A stretch of 64,000 nucleotides of DNA, from positions 1-64,000 of the forward strand of contig CANJJD010000003.1 of assembly GCA_947474645.1 (NCBI GenBank), written 5' to 3'. The notes under the pieces were generated by a model that made no database searches, was not told the origin of the DNA, and saw only the letters and a program-made list of their open reading frames with translations. The DNA is from Alphaproteobacteria bacterium. GTDB taxonomy: Bacteria > Pseudomonadota > Alphaproteobacteria > Micropepsales > Micropepsaceae. Positions 50,231 to 60,828 of the stretch are shown piece by piece. Positions within the stretch are counted from its first letter, which is position 1. Each line of letters opens with the position of its first letter. Position numbers and translations under genes: made by a program.

Positions 50231-52143
50231 TGCAACAATTGTTCGACCAGGCGCGCGAAGCGCAACGCGGCGGCAATCTGGCCGAGGCCGCGCGGCTGTA
50301 CCGCCAAATCCTGGCGTCCATGCCGGTGCCCGAGATCATGGTCAATTACGGCAATGTGCTGGGCCAGTTGGGCAACCGCGCCGAGGCGCTGACCCAGTTC
50401 GACCAGGCGGTGAAGCTGAAGCCCGGCCTGTTCGAGGCGGTCTTCAACCGCGCCAACATGCTGCTGGAGATCGGGCGCGCCCCCGAAGCGCTGGCGGATT
50501 TCGAGCGCGCGGTAGCGATCCGCCGCGACATACCGGCGGTGTGGAACAATCGCGGAACCGCTTTGCGCCGGCTGCGGCGGCTGGAAGAAGCGCTGGCGAG
50601 TTACGAACAGGCGGCAGCGCTGGCGCCCACTCATGTCAACGCCTTGACCAACCGCGCCATGGCGCTGTTCGAACTACGGCGATTGGATCTCGCCTTGAAA
50701 GCAGCCGACACGGCGCTGGCGGCGCAAGGCGATTTCGCCGAGGCGCTCTATGTCAAAGCCAACACCTTGCGCGACCTGGCACGCCCGGATGAGTCGCTGG
50801 CCGCTTACGAGCAGGTTCTGAAACTCCAGCCCGCCCATCCCCATGCCCTGAACGGCGCGGCGCAGGTGGCGCGCATCCTGTGCGACTTCCCGCGCGCCGG
50901 CGCGCTGGCGCCGCAAGTGCTGGAAAATGCGCCGGGCGGCCGCGCCCTGATCCAGCCCTTTGTGCTGATGGGCTACAGCGATGATGCCGCGCTGCTGCGG
51001 CGCTGCGCCGAGAATTATGTGCATCGCATGGCCCCGGCCCACCCCTCCCTGTGGGACGGCAAGCGCTACAGCCATGACCGCATCCGCGTGGCTTATCTCT
51101 CGGCCGATTTCCACCAGCATCCCACCGCCCAATTGCTGGCCGAACTGTTCGAGCGCCATGACCACGCGCGTTTTGAAATCACCGCCATCGCCTTCGGGCC
51201 GGATGACGGCAGCGCCCTGCGCGCCCGGCTGAAAAAAGCCTTCGACCATTTCGAGGATGTGCGCGGCAAAAGCGACCTGGAGGTCGCGCAAATGCTGCGC
51301 GCCCGCGAGATCGACATCGCTGTGGATCTGAACGGCCACACCCTGGACGCCCGTCCCGCCATCTTCAGCCATCACCCCTGCCCGGTTCAGGTGAACTACC
51401 TGGTCTATCCCGGCACCACCGGCGCCCGCTTCATGGATGTGGTGTTGGCCGACCGCATCGTGCTGCCCGTGGACCAGCAGCCTTTCTTCAGCGAGAAGAT
51501 CGTCCACCTGCCCGATTGCTACCAGGCCAATGACGCCACCCGCGCCGTGCCGCCCGCGCCCACACGCGCCGAGGCGGGACTGCCCGAGAGCGGTTTTGTT
51601 TTCTGCTGCTTCAATAACAGTTGGAAGATCACCCAGCCGGTGTTCGACATCTGGATGCGGCTGCTGGAACAGGTGGATGGCAGCCTGCTCTGGCTGCTGG
51701 ACGGACCCCATGCCGGCAATCTGCGCGCGCATGCCAAGGCGCGCGGCATAGACCCGGACCGGCTGGTATTCGCGGCCAGGCTGCCGCCGGACCAGCATCT
51801 GGCGCGGCATCAACTGGCCGGCCTGTTCCTGGATACCTTGCCCTACAACGCCCATACCACCTGCAGCGACGCGCTGTGGGCGGGGCTGCCGGTGGTGACC
51901 TGCTACGGCAAGTCCTTTACCGGCCGCGTCGCCGCCAGCCTGCTCAAGGCCGTGGACCTGATGGAGCTGGTGACGCTGTCGCCGCAAAAATATGAGGAGC
52001 TGGCGCTGGACCTGGCGACGAATCCGGCATTGCTGAAAGCCACCAGGGACAAATTGGCCCGCAACCGCACCACCACACCGCTGTTCGACAGCGAGCGTTT
52101 CCGCAAAGGCATCGAAGCTGCTTATGAGGCGATGCTGGCTTAG
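50230..52143 (+). CDS. TPR protein with O-GlcNAc transferase (OGT/SPINDLY)-like C-terminus
   Basis: TPR array then RVAYLSADFHQHPTAQLLAELFERHD, DLNGHTLDARPAIFSHHPCPVQVNYLVYPGTTGA, LDTLPYNAHTTCSDALWAGLPVVT; TGATG overlap with upstream gene. Confidence 0.9.
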   Translation: MQQLFDQAREAQRGGNLAEAARLYRQILASMPVPEIMVNYGNVLGQLGNRAEALTQFDQAVKLKPGLFEAVFNRANMLLEIGRAPEALADFERAVAIRRDIPAVWNNRGTALRRLRRLEEALASYEQAAALAPTHVNALTNRAMALFELRRLDLALKAADTALAAQGDFAEALYVKANTLRDLARPDESLAAYEQVLKLQPAHPHALNGAAQVARILCDFPRAGALAPQVLENAPGGRALIQPFVLMGYSDDAALLRRCAENYVHRMAPAHPSLWDGKRYSHDRIRVAYLSADFHQHPTAQLLAELFERHDHARFEITAIAFGPDDGSALRARLKKAFDHFEDVRGKSDLEVAQMLRAREIDIAVDLNGHTLDARPAIFSHHPCPVQVNYLVYPGTTGARFMDVVLADRIVLPVDQQPFFSEKIVHLPDCYQANDATRAVPPAPTRAEAGLPESGFVFCCFNNSWKITQPVFDIWMRLLEQVDGSLLWLLDGPHAGNLRAHAKARGIDPDRLVFAARLPPDQHLARHQLAGLFLDTLPYNAHTTCSDALWAGLPVVTCYGKSFTGRVAASLLKAVDLMELVTLSPQKYEELALDLATNPALLKATRDKLARNRTTTPLFDSERFRKGIEAAYEAMLA

Positions 52144-53063
52144 AGCGCCTTGGGGCGCTTCGCCGGGTCGAAGCCGTAAAAGCGTTCCGGATTTTCTACC
52201 AGGATCCGATGGCGCAACTTGGCATCCGGCGCCCACTTGGCCATCAGGTTCAGCAGAGTGACATCGTCAGGCATCGCCACCGGATTGAGTTTCTTGGTGG
52301 CGTCGGGATGCGGCCAGTCGCTGCCCCACACGCAGCGCTCGGGCGCGCTCCTGATGTAACCCATCGCCGCCGCGCTGGCGCCGGCGTAATCCGGCGCCGC
52401 GCCGCCGCCATACAGATACGCGCCGGACACCTTCACCCAGCCATGGCCGCTGTCCAACAGCTTGCGCACGGTGGCATATTGCGGCCCCTTGACGTCCACG
52501 GCGCGGCCCAGGTGATCGATGATCACCGGCACCGGCAGGCCCAGCAGCAACGATTCCATCTGCACCAATTGCTCGGGCGGCATGTTGCATTGCATGTGCC
52601 AGCCCAGGGCTGCGATGCGGCGGGCCAGCGGCATCACTTCATCGGCGCTTACGGGATTGCCCAGGCCGAACTGCACCCGCACCCCGCGGGTGCCGGCGGC
52701 GTGCAGCTTCTTCAATTCCGCGTCACTGACCGTGCTGTTGACCACGCAGACGGCGCGGGCGTTCTCGCCCATCTGCGCCAGCACATCCAGCAGGCAGCGA
52801 TTATCGGTGCCATAGGTGCTCGGCTGCACCATCACATTACGGCTGGTGCCCAGCCTCTTCTGCAGCGCCTTGTAATCGGTAACCGTGGCGTAAGGCGGCG
52901 TCAGCACCGCCTTGGGATTGAAGGGAAAGCGCGGATCGTAAATATGGTGATGGCTGTCGCAGGCGCCGTCCGGCACCGCGAAACTCACCTTGGGATCCCT
53001 GGCAAAGGCCGGCGTGGCCGCGAGGGCCAACCCAGCGCCGATCATGGTGCGGCGGTTCTGCAT
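52140..53063 (-). CDS. Exported amidohydrolase/lactonase-like TIM-barrel protein (LigI/PDC hydrolase-type family)
   Basis: NRRTMIGAGLALAATPAFA signal; GACDSHHHIYDPRFPF, VIIDHLGRA, CVWGSDWPHPDA. Confidence 0.85.
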   Translation of the reverse strand: MQNRRTMIGAGLALAATPAFARDPKVSFAVPDGACDSHHHIYDPRFPFNPKAVLTPPYATVTDYKALQKRLGTSRNVMVQPSTYGTDNRCLLDVLAQMGENARAVCVVNSTVSDAELKKLHAAGTRGVRVQFGLGNPVSADEVMPLARRIAALGWHMQCNMPPEQLVQMESLLLGLPVPVIIDHLGRAVDVKGPQYATVRKLLDSGHGWVKVSGAYLYGGGAAPDYAGASAAAMGYIRSAPERCVWGSDWPHPDATKKLNPVAMPDDVTLLNLMAKWAPDAKLRHRILVENPERFYGFDPAKRPKAL

Positions 53064-54268
53064 TATTTTGCTCCCGTGTAAGTGACTTTCCAGATGGTCT
53101 GGCCCTGGTCGTCGGCCACCAGCAGGCTGCCGTCTTTCGCCACCGCCAGCCCGACGGGGCGGCCCCAGGCCTTGGGCGGATTCTTCGACACCCCATCCCA
53201 GAAGCCCACCAGGAAATTGTCATAGCCGCCCACCGGCCGCCCATTCTTCATGCGGATGCGCACGACCTTGTAGCCATGCGGCTCAGCGGTGTTCCACGAC
53301 CCGTGCAGCGAGACGAAAGCGTCGCCCTTGTAGGCGGCCGGAAAACTGTTGCCGGTATAGAAAGCCAAACCGGTGGGCGCGCTGTGCGCCGGGAACAGAA
53401 CGTCGGGCGCGATCGCCTTGGCCACCATGTCGGGCCGCTTGGCGCCCAGGTCGGGATCGGGAATCTGGCCGGCATAGCTCCAGGGATAGCCGTAGAAACC
53501 GCCCGGCTTCACGTAAGTGAAAAAATCCGGCGGCAGGTTGTCGCCCAGCCCGTCACGCTCATTGGTGGCGACAAACAGATCATGAGTGCCGGGCGCGAAG
53601 GCCACGCCCACCGGATTGCGGATGCCGCTGGCATATTCCACCAACTGGCCGTCCTTGATCTGGAAGATCTTGGCGCCCGGCTGATGTTCGGAAACATTGT
53701 CGTGGCTGCCCATCTCCACGAACATCGCCCCGTCCGGCGCGATGGCGAAGTTGCGGGTGCCGTGCATGCCCGAATTGCGCAGGTCCGGCGTCTTGGTCAC
53801 CTGTTCCAGCTTGCCGGCCTTGGTGGCGCCGTCGACATACGGCGTGCGCCAGATGGCGATCTGGTCGCTGATATACACAAAACCGTCATGCACCGCGACG
53901 CCGGACGGATTGTGCAAGCCTTCCGCGAAAGTAAAACGCTGGTCGGCCGCGCCGCTGCCCTTGGTATCGCGCAGCAGAGTGATCTTGTTGGCCTTGCGCT
54001 CCGACAGGAACACATCGCCATTGGGCGCGATTCCCATGAAGCGCGGAAAAGTCAGCTTGTCCGCGTAAATCGAGACGGTAAAACCCTTTGGCGCCTTCGG
54101 CATCACGCCGGCGGGACGCGGGATCGCCTCATTGTTGTTGGCCACGGCCGGCGTGGCATAGGGCTTGGGCAAATCCGAGGGCTTGAGCAGGAAATGCTGG
54201 CCGGGCTGGTCCACCGCCCAGGCGGCACCGGACAACAGCAACAAAATCGTCACGGCTCGAAGTGTCAT
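53063..54268 (-). CDS. PQQ-dependent sugar dehydrogenase (sorbosone dehydrogenase family), exported
   Basis: [18 protein letters not shown] signal; [58 protein letters not shown]. Confidence 0.85.
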   Translation of the reverse strand: MTLRAVTILLLLSGAAWAVDQPGQHFLLKPSDLPKPYATPAVANNNEAIPRPAGVMPKAPKGFTVSIYADKLTFPRFMGIAPNGDVFLSERKANKITLLRDTKGSGAADQRFTFAEGLHNPSGVAVHDGFVYISDQIAIWRTPYVDGATKAGKLEQVTKTPDLRNSGMHGTRNFAIAPDGAMFVEMGSHDNVSEHQPGAKIFQIKDGQLVEYASGIRNPVGVAFAPGTHDLFVATNERDGLGDNLPPDFFTYVKPGGFYGYPWSYAGQIPDPDLGAKRPDMVAKAIAPDVLFPAHSAPTGLAFYTGNSFPAAYKGDAFVSLHGSWNTAEPHGYKVVRIRMKNGRPVGGYDNFLVGFWDGVSKNPPKAWGRPVGLAVAKDGSLLVADDQGQTIWKVTYTGAK

Positions 54269-54375
54269 GTCCCCTCCACGCGCCGCGTTCGGCGGCTTTT
54301 TGTGGCGGCGAGAATGGCCGGGCATGGCCGCAAAAACAATGGTGCGGGAGGCGCGGACCGGCTAAAAGCGCCGCC

Positions 54376-55242
54376 ATGACCGTGCCCGAAACCCGCAAGA
54401 CCGAGGCGCGCGCCTGGTTCGAAGCCTTGCGCGACCGCATCATGACCGTGTTCGAGACGCTGGAGGATGAAGCGCCCGCCAATCTCTATCCCGGCGCGCC
54501 CGGACGCTTCATAAAAACACCTTGGAGCCGCGGAGAGGCCGAAGGCGGCGGGGTGATGGGGATGATGCGCGGACGGCTGTTCGAAAAGGTCGGCGTCCAT
54601 ACCTCCACCGTGTTCGGCGCCTTCTCGCCGGAATTCGCCAAGCAGGTGAAGGGCGCCAGTGAAGATCCGCGCTTCTGGGCCAGCGGCATCAGCCTGATCG
54701 CCCATATGAAGAATCCCCGTGTGCCGGCGGTGCACATGAACACCCGCATGATCGTGACCACCGAAAGCTGGTTCGGCGGCGGCGCTGACCTCAATCCCAC
54801 CCTGGATGCAGCGCGCACCCCGCGCCATCCCGACACGGTGGATTTCCATGCCCGCCTGAAAAAGGCCTGCGACGGTTTCAACACCGACTGGTTTCCCCAG
54901 TACAAGAAATGGGCCGACACCTATTTCTGGCTGCCGCACCGCGCAGAGCCGCGCGGCGTGGGCGGCATCTTCTATGACCATCACGACAGCGGCGACTGGG
55001 CGCGCGACTTGGCCTTCACCAAATCGGTGGGCGAAGCCTTTCTCGACATCCAGCCCCAGATCATCCGCCGCCGCATGGCGGAAAGCTGGACCGAAGAAGA
55101 GCGCCACGAACAAGCCAAGTGGCGCGGTCGCTATGTCGAGTTCAATCTTCTTTATGATCGCGGCACCCATTTCGGCCTGAAGACCGGCGGCAATGTCGAA
55201 AGCATCCTCTCCTCCATGCCGCCGGTGGCGGAATGGACATGA
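54376..55242 (+). CDS. hemF: Oxygen-dependent coproporphyrinogen-III oxidase
   Basis: [83 protein letters not shown]. Confidence 0.96.
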   Translation: MTVPETRKTEARAWFEALRDRIMTVFETLEDEAPANLYPGAPGRFIKTPWSRGEAEGGGVMGMMRGRLFEKVGVHTSTVFGAFSPEFAKQVKGASEDPRFWASGISLIAHMKNPRVPAVHMNTRMIVTTESWFGGGADLNPTLDAARTPRHPDTVDFHARLKKACDGFNTDWFPQYKKWADTYFWLPHRAEPRGVGGIFYDHHDSGDWARDLAFTKSVGEAFLDIQPQIIRRRMAESWTEEERHEQAKWRGRYVEFNLLYDRGTHFGLKTGGNVESILSSMPPVAEWT

Positions 55243-56159
55243 AGCTGGGCTCGCGCGGCTCGCCGCTGGCGCTGGCCCAGTCGCGGCTGGTGGCCGGGAT
55301 GCTGGGCGTGCAGGAAGGCGCCATCCAGAGTTTCATGACTAGCGGCGACCGCATCCAGAGCCGCTTGCAGGACCAGGGCGGCAAGGGCCTGTTCACCAAG
55401 GAACTGGACGAAGCCCTGCTGGATGGGCGCATCGACGCCGCGATTCATTCCATGAAGGACCTGCCCACCCGCATGCCGGACGGCATCGTGCTGGCCTGTG
55501 TGCCGTCGCGCGAGGACCAGCGCGATGCCTTCATCGCCACGCGCGCCAAGACGCTGATGGACTTGCCGGCCGGCGCCACCGTGGGCACCGCCAGTTTGCG
55601 CCGCCAGGCCCAGACCCTGCACACGCGGCCCGACCTGAAAGTGGAATTGCTGCGCGGCCGGGTGGAAACACGGCTGGCCAAGATCGAAAGCGGCGCGTTC
55701 GACGCGACGTATCTGGCGCTGGCCGGATTGAAGCGGCTCGGCCTGGAGCGCCATGCCGCCTCCATCTTGGACAGCGAAGTGATGCCGCCGGCGCCGGGAC
55801 AGGGCGCACTGGCCATCACAGCCCGCGCCGACGACGCAAAGATTCTCGCGCGGCTCGCGCCGATCAACATCCTCGAGCACACCATCACCACCACGGCAGA
55901 GCGCGCTTTCCTCCAGGCGCTGGATGGCTCCTGCCGCACGCCGATTGCCGCGCTGGCGGCGATTAATGACGGCACCCTGTCCTTCCTGGGCGAAGTGCTG
56001 ACACCCGACGGCCGGCATTGCTGGCGGCGGCGCGGCAGCGTGGCGCTGGGCGGCGAGCCGATCGAAACGGCACGCGCACTGGGGCTGAAGCTGGGAGCCG
56101 AAATCAAAGCCGAAGCCGGGCCGCTGTATCAGTCTCATTTCGGGGACAACGGCTGGTAG
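55239..56159 (+). CDS. hemC: Hydroxymethylbilane synthase
   Basis: [68 protein letters not shown] overlap with hemF (alternative ATG at 55233). Confidence 0.95.
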   Translation: MKLGSRGSPLALAQSRLVAGMLGVQEGAIQSFMTSGDRIQSRLQDQGGKGLFTKELDEALLDGRIDAAIHSMKDLPTRMPDGIVLACVPSREDQRDAFIATRAKTLMDLPAGATVGTASLRRQAQTLHTRPDLKVELLRGRVETRLAKIESGAFDATYLALAGLKRLGLERHAASILDSEVMPPAPGQGALAITARADDAKILARLAPINILEHTITTTAERAFLQALDGSCRTPIAALAAINDGTLSFLGEVLTPDGRHCWRRRGSVALGGEPIETARALGLKLGAEIKAEAGPLYQSHFGDNGW

Positions 56160-56259
56160 CTCTCGCTATTGCAGCACGTTTAGGCCCTTTGCATCCCCGA
56201 TTTTTTGGACCAGCATCCCCACCAGAAAAAGCGCCAAAGCGCTGGCTGGGGAGAAGACG

Positions 56260-57156
56260 ATGCTCAACAAACGCAACTTCATGACAGGAACGCTGGCGGC
56301 CGGCATGGCGACGGCTGCGGCCTCCGCGGCGCTGGCGCAAGCGCCGGCGGCCAACGGCCTCAATCCGCCGCGCAAGATTCCGCACGGCATGATGAAAACC
56401 ACCCGGATGTTCAAATACCCCAAGGGCTATGGCAACGGCCTGGCGGTGGCGCCGGAAGGCTTGTGGATCGCGCAACAGAAATTGTCGGGCGACAGCGCCA
56501 AACGCTATGGCATGGCGGAACCTGCGGACCTGCGCGAAGCCGCCTGGCTGGTGGACTGGAACGGCAAGCTGCTCAAGACGGTGATGACCAACTGCCGCAA
56601 CTGTTCCGGCATGGCTTATGGCGATGGTTTTGTCTGGATGATGGCCAACCAGCCGCCGCAGGGCTGTTTCCAGGTGGACATGAATGGCAAGCAGATCAGC
56701 CATCGCCAGATTCCGCTGGGCCTGCCCGGACAGGACGGCGGCGGCAGCCATGGCGCGCAATGGCACAATGGCAAATTGTGGATCGCGGCGCTGCGGCCGA
56801 AGCTCATTTTGCGCGTCGATCCCAAGACCTGGGCGCCGGAAGTGGCGATCTCGACCTACACCTCGCCGGACAAGCCGCGCACCCATGACCTGACCATCGA
56901 TGACAAGGGCGATATCTGGGTGGTTCTCGGCAACGACAGCAAGAACTACAAGGAAGGAAAGCCGGGACTGGTAAAGTATGACGGCAAGACCGGCCAGATT
57001 GCAGCCACCTATGATTTCCTGCCCGGCTCCTGCGATCCGCATGGACTGGAATTCCACAACGGCAGCTTGATCAGTTGCGATGCCGGCATCCACCCCGGCT
57101 GGCCCAATGGCGATAGCCCCCATGCGGGCTGGATCTTCAAGATCGAACCGGCATAA
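56260..57156 (+). CDS. Exported beta-propeller protein (SMP-30/Vgb-like)
   Basis: Signal peptide MLNKRNFMTGTLAAG...ALAQ; YGNGLAVAPEGLWIAQQ, HDLTIDDKGDIWVVLG. Confidence 0.7.
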   Translation: MLNKRNFMTGTLAAGMATAAASAALAQAPAANGLNPPRKIPHGMMKTTRMFKYPKGYGNGLAVAPEGLWIAQQKLSGDSAKRYGMAEPADLREAAWLVDWNGKLLKTVMTNCRNCSGMAYGDGFVWMMANQPPQGCFQVDMNGKQISHRQIPLGLPGQDGGGSHGAQWHNGKLWIAALRPKLILRVDPKTWAPEVAISTYTSPDKPRTHDLTIDDKGDIWVVLGNDSKNYKEGKPGLVKYDGKTGQIAATYDFLPGSCDPHGLEFHNGSLISCDAGIHPGWPNGDSPHAGWIFKIEPA

Positions 57157-57167
57157 GGACGCGAACG

Positions 57168-58100
57168 ATGATGAAGCGCAGAAATTTCCTCGCCGCCGCC
57201 GCGGTTTCGCCCGCCGCCGCCATTCCGGCTTTGGCCCAGCCGGCGCATTCCACCTGCGTGCCAGACTGGTCGAAGATTCCAACCCGAGCCGCCAGCAAGA
57301 TCGACGTGCTGTACAAGACCAAGCATGGCCAGCCCAACGGCTTGGCCATTGCCTCGACACCGGGACAAATGTGGGTGCTGGACCAGGGCGCCGGCCACTG
57401 GATCACCCTGACCAACATCAAGGACGGCTCGACGGTGCGCGAGTTCCAGGCCGATGTGGTCGGCCCCAGCGGACTGGTGCAGGACGGCGAGACGATGTGG
57501 ATCACCTCGACCCACAATTCGCTGATCGTGCATTGCGATCTGAACGGCAAGACCATCGCCAAGTATGTGACGCCGGGTGCGGGGCGCATCTATGAGCGCG
57601 AGGACGATCCCAAGGGGCGCTCCTCGCCGCTGAAGCCCGCCTGGCCCGACATGCCGCGCGGCATCGGCCCGGCGCCGACCGGCAATGTCGGCAACAACAC
57701 CGGCCAGGGATTGCCGCCGGGACAATTGCCGCTGAATGCCCAGGAAGGTTCGGGCGGCACCGGCGCCCACGCCATCATCCTGGACGGCGATTACCTGATC
57801 ACCGCCGTGCCGCCGGCGCGGGCGATCTTCACCATCAACAAGAAGACCTGGAAGGTGAAATCCACCTGGCCGGTGCCGGGCAACCGCACCCATGGCATGA
57901 GCTGGGGCAAGACGCGCGACACCATCTGGTCGTCGGATTCCAATCTCAACTGCTTCTTCCGCCACGACGCCAAAACCGGCGCCATCCATGAGCGGGTGCA
58001 GTTGCCGGACACCTCGCCGGTAATCCACTGCGCCAAGATGGTGGGCGACGACATGTATTTCTGCGACGATATGGGCTGGATGGCCCGCTTTAGAATCTAG
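57168..58100 (+). CDS. Exported beta-propeller protein, paralogue-like to upstream gene
   Basis: Tat-like MMKRRNFLAAAAVSPAAAIPALAQ; GQPNGLAIASTPGQMWVLDQG, HGMSWGKTRDTIWSSD. Confidence 0.7.
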   Translation: MMKRRNFLAAAAVSPAAAIPALAQPAHSTCVPDWSKIPTRAASKIDVLYKTKHGQPNGLAIASTPGQMWVLDQGAGHWITLTNIKDGSTVREFQADVVGPSGLVQDGETMWITSTHNSLIVHCDLNGKTIAKYVTPGAGRIYEREDDPKGRSSPLKPAWPDMPRGIGPAPTGNVGNNTGQGLPPGQLPLNAQEGSGGTGAHAIILDGDYLITAVPPARAIFTINKKTWKVKSTWPVPGNRTHGMSWGKTRDTIWSSDSNLNCFFRHDAKTGAIHERVQLPDTSPVIHCAKMVGDDMYFCDDMGWMARFRI

Positions 58101-59272
58101 TCGACGCGGAAGCCGGGACGCAGCGCGATATAAGACTGATCCAAAGCCGCGATGCTGGGGCAACCCAGCAGCTTGAGTGTGCGGATGATGTCGGCGCGGA
58201 AAATCGCGATGGCGCGCTCGATCCCGGCATCGCCGGCCGCCGCCATGCCATAGGCATAGCCGCGTCCCAAGAGGCACGCCTTGGCGCCCATCGCCATCGC
58301 CTTGACCATGTCGCTGCCGCGGCGGATGCCGCCATCGAACAACACTTCGGTCTGGCTGCCCACCGCTTCCAGGATCCCCGGCAGCACGCGCAGGCTTCCC
58401 GCCACGCCGTCCAACTGGCGGCCGGCATGGGTGGAAACCACGATGCCCTGCGCGCCGTAATCCACCGAGCGCTTGGCATCTTCCACCGTCATCACGCCTT
58501 TCATGACGATAGGACCGTTCCACACCTCGCGGATCCATTTGAGATCCGTCCAGGACACTTGCGCCGACTCCAGCGCCGCCGCCACGTCGGTGGCCGCCAG
58601 CGGACCGGAACCGGGCACCACGATATTGGGGAAAGGCCGCGTCATGCCGTCGGCAAGGAACGACGCCAGCCAGCGCGGATGCGCCAGGATGTTGGGCACA
58701 TACTTGGCCTTGGCCAGCAGGCTGCGCCCCATCAGCTCCTTCATGCCGTTGCGGAAGTCGCGCTCGCGGTTGCCGGCCACCGGCGTGTCGATGGTGACGA
58801 ACAGCGCGGAGTAGCCGGCCGCCTTGGCGCGGGCGATGGCGGCTTCCGCCGCGCCGCGCCCGCCGGCGAGATAGAGTTGATAGAATGTGGGGCCCTTCGA
58901 TTCCGCCCGCACATTTTCGATGGTGTGGCCGGACATGGTGGAAAGGATATAGGCGGTGCCGTTGTTGCCCGCCGCTTTCGACGCCGCCAGCTCGCCGCGC
59001 GGATGCATCAAACGCGAATAGCCGATCGGCGCCAGCAGGAACGGCAGGTCCAGCTTCTGCCCCAGCACCGTCACGCCAAGATCACAGGACGGATTGGCCA
59101 CGGCAAAGCGCGGCTTGAACAACACTTCCCGGAAGGCAAGCTCGCTATCCTTGAGCGTGCCTTCATCATCCGCCCCGCCGTCCAGGTAATCGAACACGCC
59201 GTCCGGCAGGCGGGCGCGCGCCAGCCGGCGCAGATCCTTGATGTTGACGACGCGCGGAGAAGCCAGGGTCAT
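58097..59272 (-). CDS. FMN-dependent alpha-hydroxy-acid dehydrogenase/oxidase
   Basis: DYLDGGADDEGTLKDSELAF, LAPIGYSRLMHPRGELA, VVSTHAGRQLDGVAGSLRVLP, FDGGIRRGSDMVKAMAMGA. Confidence 0.93.
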   Translation of the reverse strand: MTLASPRVVNIKDLRRLARARLPDGVFDYLDGGADDEGTLKDSELAFREVLFKPRFAVANPSCDLGVTVLGQKLDLPFLLAPIGYSRLMHPRGELAASKAAGNNGTAYILSTMSGHTIENVRAESKGPTFYQLYLAGGRGAAEAAIARAKAAGYSALFVTIDTPVAGNRERDFRNGMKELMGRSLLAKAKYVPNILAHPRWLASFLADGMTRPFPNIVVPGSGPLAATDVAAALESAQVSWTDLKWIREVWNGPIVMKGVMTVEDAKRSVDYGAQGIVVSTHAGRQLDGVAGSLRVLPGILEAVGSQTEVLFDGGIRRGSDMVKAMAMGAKACLLGRGYAYGMAAAGDAGIERAIAIFRADIIRTLKLLGCPSIAALDQSYIALRPGFRVD

Positions 59273-59301
59273 GATTGGTTTATGCCCGCAAACCCGCCAT
59301 C

Positions 59302-60483
59302 TTAAAAGGCGGAAATGCCTGTCTGGGCCCGGCCCAGCACCAGGGCATGGATGTCGTGGGTGCCTTCATAGGTGTTGACGGATTCCAGGTTCATGACATG
59401 GCGCATGACGTGATAATCGTCGGCCACGCCATTGCCGCCATGCATGTCGCGGGCGGCGCGCGCGATGTCCAGCGCCTTGCCGGCATTGTTGCGCTTGAGC
59501 AGGCTGATGGCTTCGGGCGCCAACTTTCCCTGTTCCATCAGCCGTCCCGCCTGCAGGCAGGCGATCAGGCCCAGGGTGATTTCGGTCTGCATGTCGGCCA
59601 GCTTCTTCTGGTAAAGCTGGTTGGCGGCCAGCGGCCGGCCGAACTGCTTGCGCTCCAGCCCGTAACTGCGCGCCGCATGCCAGCAGAACTCCGCCGCTCC
59701 CAACGCGCCCCAGGCAATGCCCTGGCGCGCATTGTTCAGGCAGTCGAACGGTCCCTTCAGTCCTTCCACGCCCGGCAGCATGCGATCCGCCGGGATCGCC
59801 ATGTCATTCATGGCGATCTGGCCGGTGACGCTGGCGCGCAGGGAAAACTTGCCCTCGATCTTGGGCGTGGTGAGACCCTTGTCGCCGCGCTCCAAAATAA
59901 AGCCGCGCACACGCCCATCCGGCTTGGCATCCAGCTTGGCCCACACCACCAGCACATCGGCAATCGGCGCATGGGTGATCCATGTCTTGGTGCCGTTCAG
60001 CACAAAGCCATCCGCTGTCTTGACCGCCTTGGATTGCATGGCGCCGGGATCGGAGCCGGCTTCCGGTTCGGTCAGGCCGAAACAGCCGATCCATTCGCCC
60101 GCTCCCAGCTTGGGCAGATATTTTTTCTTCTGCGCCTCGCTGCCAAAGGCATGGATGGGATGCATCACCAGGCTGGATTGCACCGACAGGGAGGAGCGGA
60201 ACGCCGAATCCACCCGCTCCACTTCCCGCGCGATCAACCCGTAAGCTACCGGCGAGACGCCGCCGAATTCCGCTTGCGTTGCGCCCAACAGGCCCAGCGC
60301 ACCCATTTCTTTCAGGATGCCCGGATCGAAGCTCTCATTGCGGTGCATCTCCTGCACCCGCGGCATCAGCCGCGATTGGGCGAAGCCGCGCGCGGTATCG
60401 CGCACCAGCTTTTCCTCCTCGCGCAGCGAGGCTTCCAGCAGAAGTGGATCGGCCCAGTCAAATTCAGGCCAGATTTTCGGCAT
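59302..60483 (-). CDS. Acyl-CoA dehydrogenase, glutaryl-CoA dehydrogenase-like
   Basis: [74 protein letters not shown]. Confidence 0.9.
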   Translation of the reverse strand: MPKIWPEFDWADPLLLEASLREEEKLVRDTARGFAQSRLMPRVQEMHRNESFDPGILKEMGALGLLGATQAEFGGVSPVAYGLIAREVERVDSAFRSSLSVQSSLVMHPIHAFGSEAQKKKYLPKLGAGEWIGCFGLTEPEAGSDPGAMQSKAVKTADGFVLNGTKTWITHAPIADVLVVWAKLDAKPDGRVRGFILERGDKGLTTPKIEGKFSLRASVTGQIAMNDMAIPADRMLPGVEGLKGPFDCLNNARQGIAWGALGAAEFCWHAARSYGLERKQFGRPLAANQLYQKKLADMQTEITLGLIACLQAGRLMEQGKLAPEAISLLKRNNAGKALDIARAARDMHGGNGVADDYHVMRHVMNLESVNTYEGTHDIHALVLGRAQTGISAF

Positions 60484-60600
60484 TTCCCCAGCCAACGAAA
60501 ACGGGGAGGCGAAATGCTTCCCGCCTGGAAAGCATATCGCCATCCCCGTGCCGCCCGCAAAGGGCGGACTTAGCCGCTAATTTGGGCCCACAAACCGGGA

Positions 60601-60783
60601 CTAATTGGACTTGGTAACCTGGCCCTCGGCCACGCCGGCCTTGCTGCCCACGCCGGGATTGACGTCATGTTCGTTCTTGGGGGCGGTCGGCATGGTCTGA
60701 TCGGTATGACCGGCCAGCTTGGCGTTGGTGTTGGCATCGGCGCCGGGGCGGCCGTTGCGCAGGTCGTTCTGGGGATTGGCCAT
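60601..60783 (-). CDS. Small hydrophilic hypothetical protein
   Basis: 60-aa N/G/T/K-rich ORF between two same-strand genes. Confidence 0.5.
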   Translation of the reverse strand: MANPQNDLRNGRPGADANTNAKLAGHTDQTMPTAPKNEHDVNPGVGSKAGVAEGQVTKSN

Positions 60784-60828
60784 CAGATGCTCCGAAAAAA
60801 GGTTCCGGAACGATAACGGCCGGCGCGC

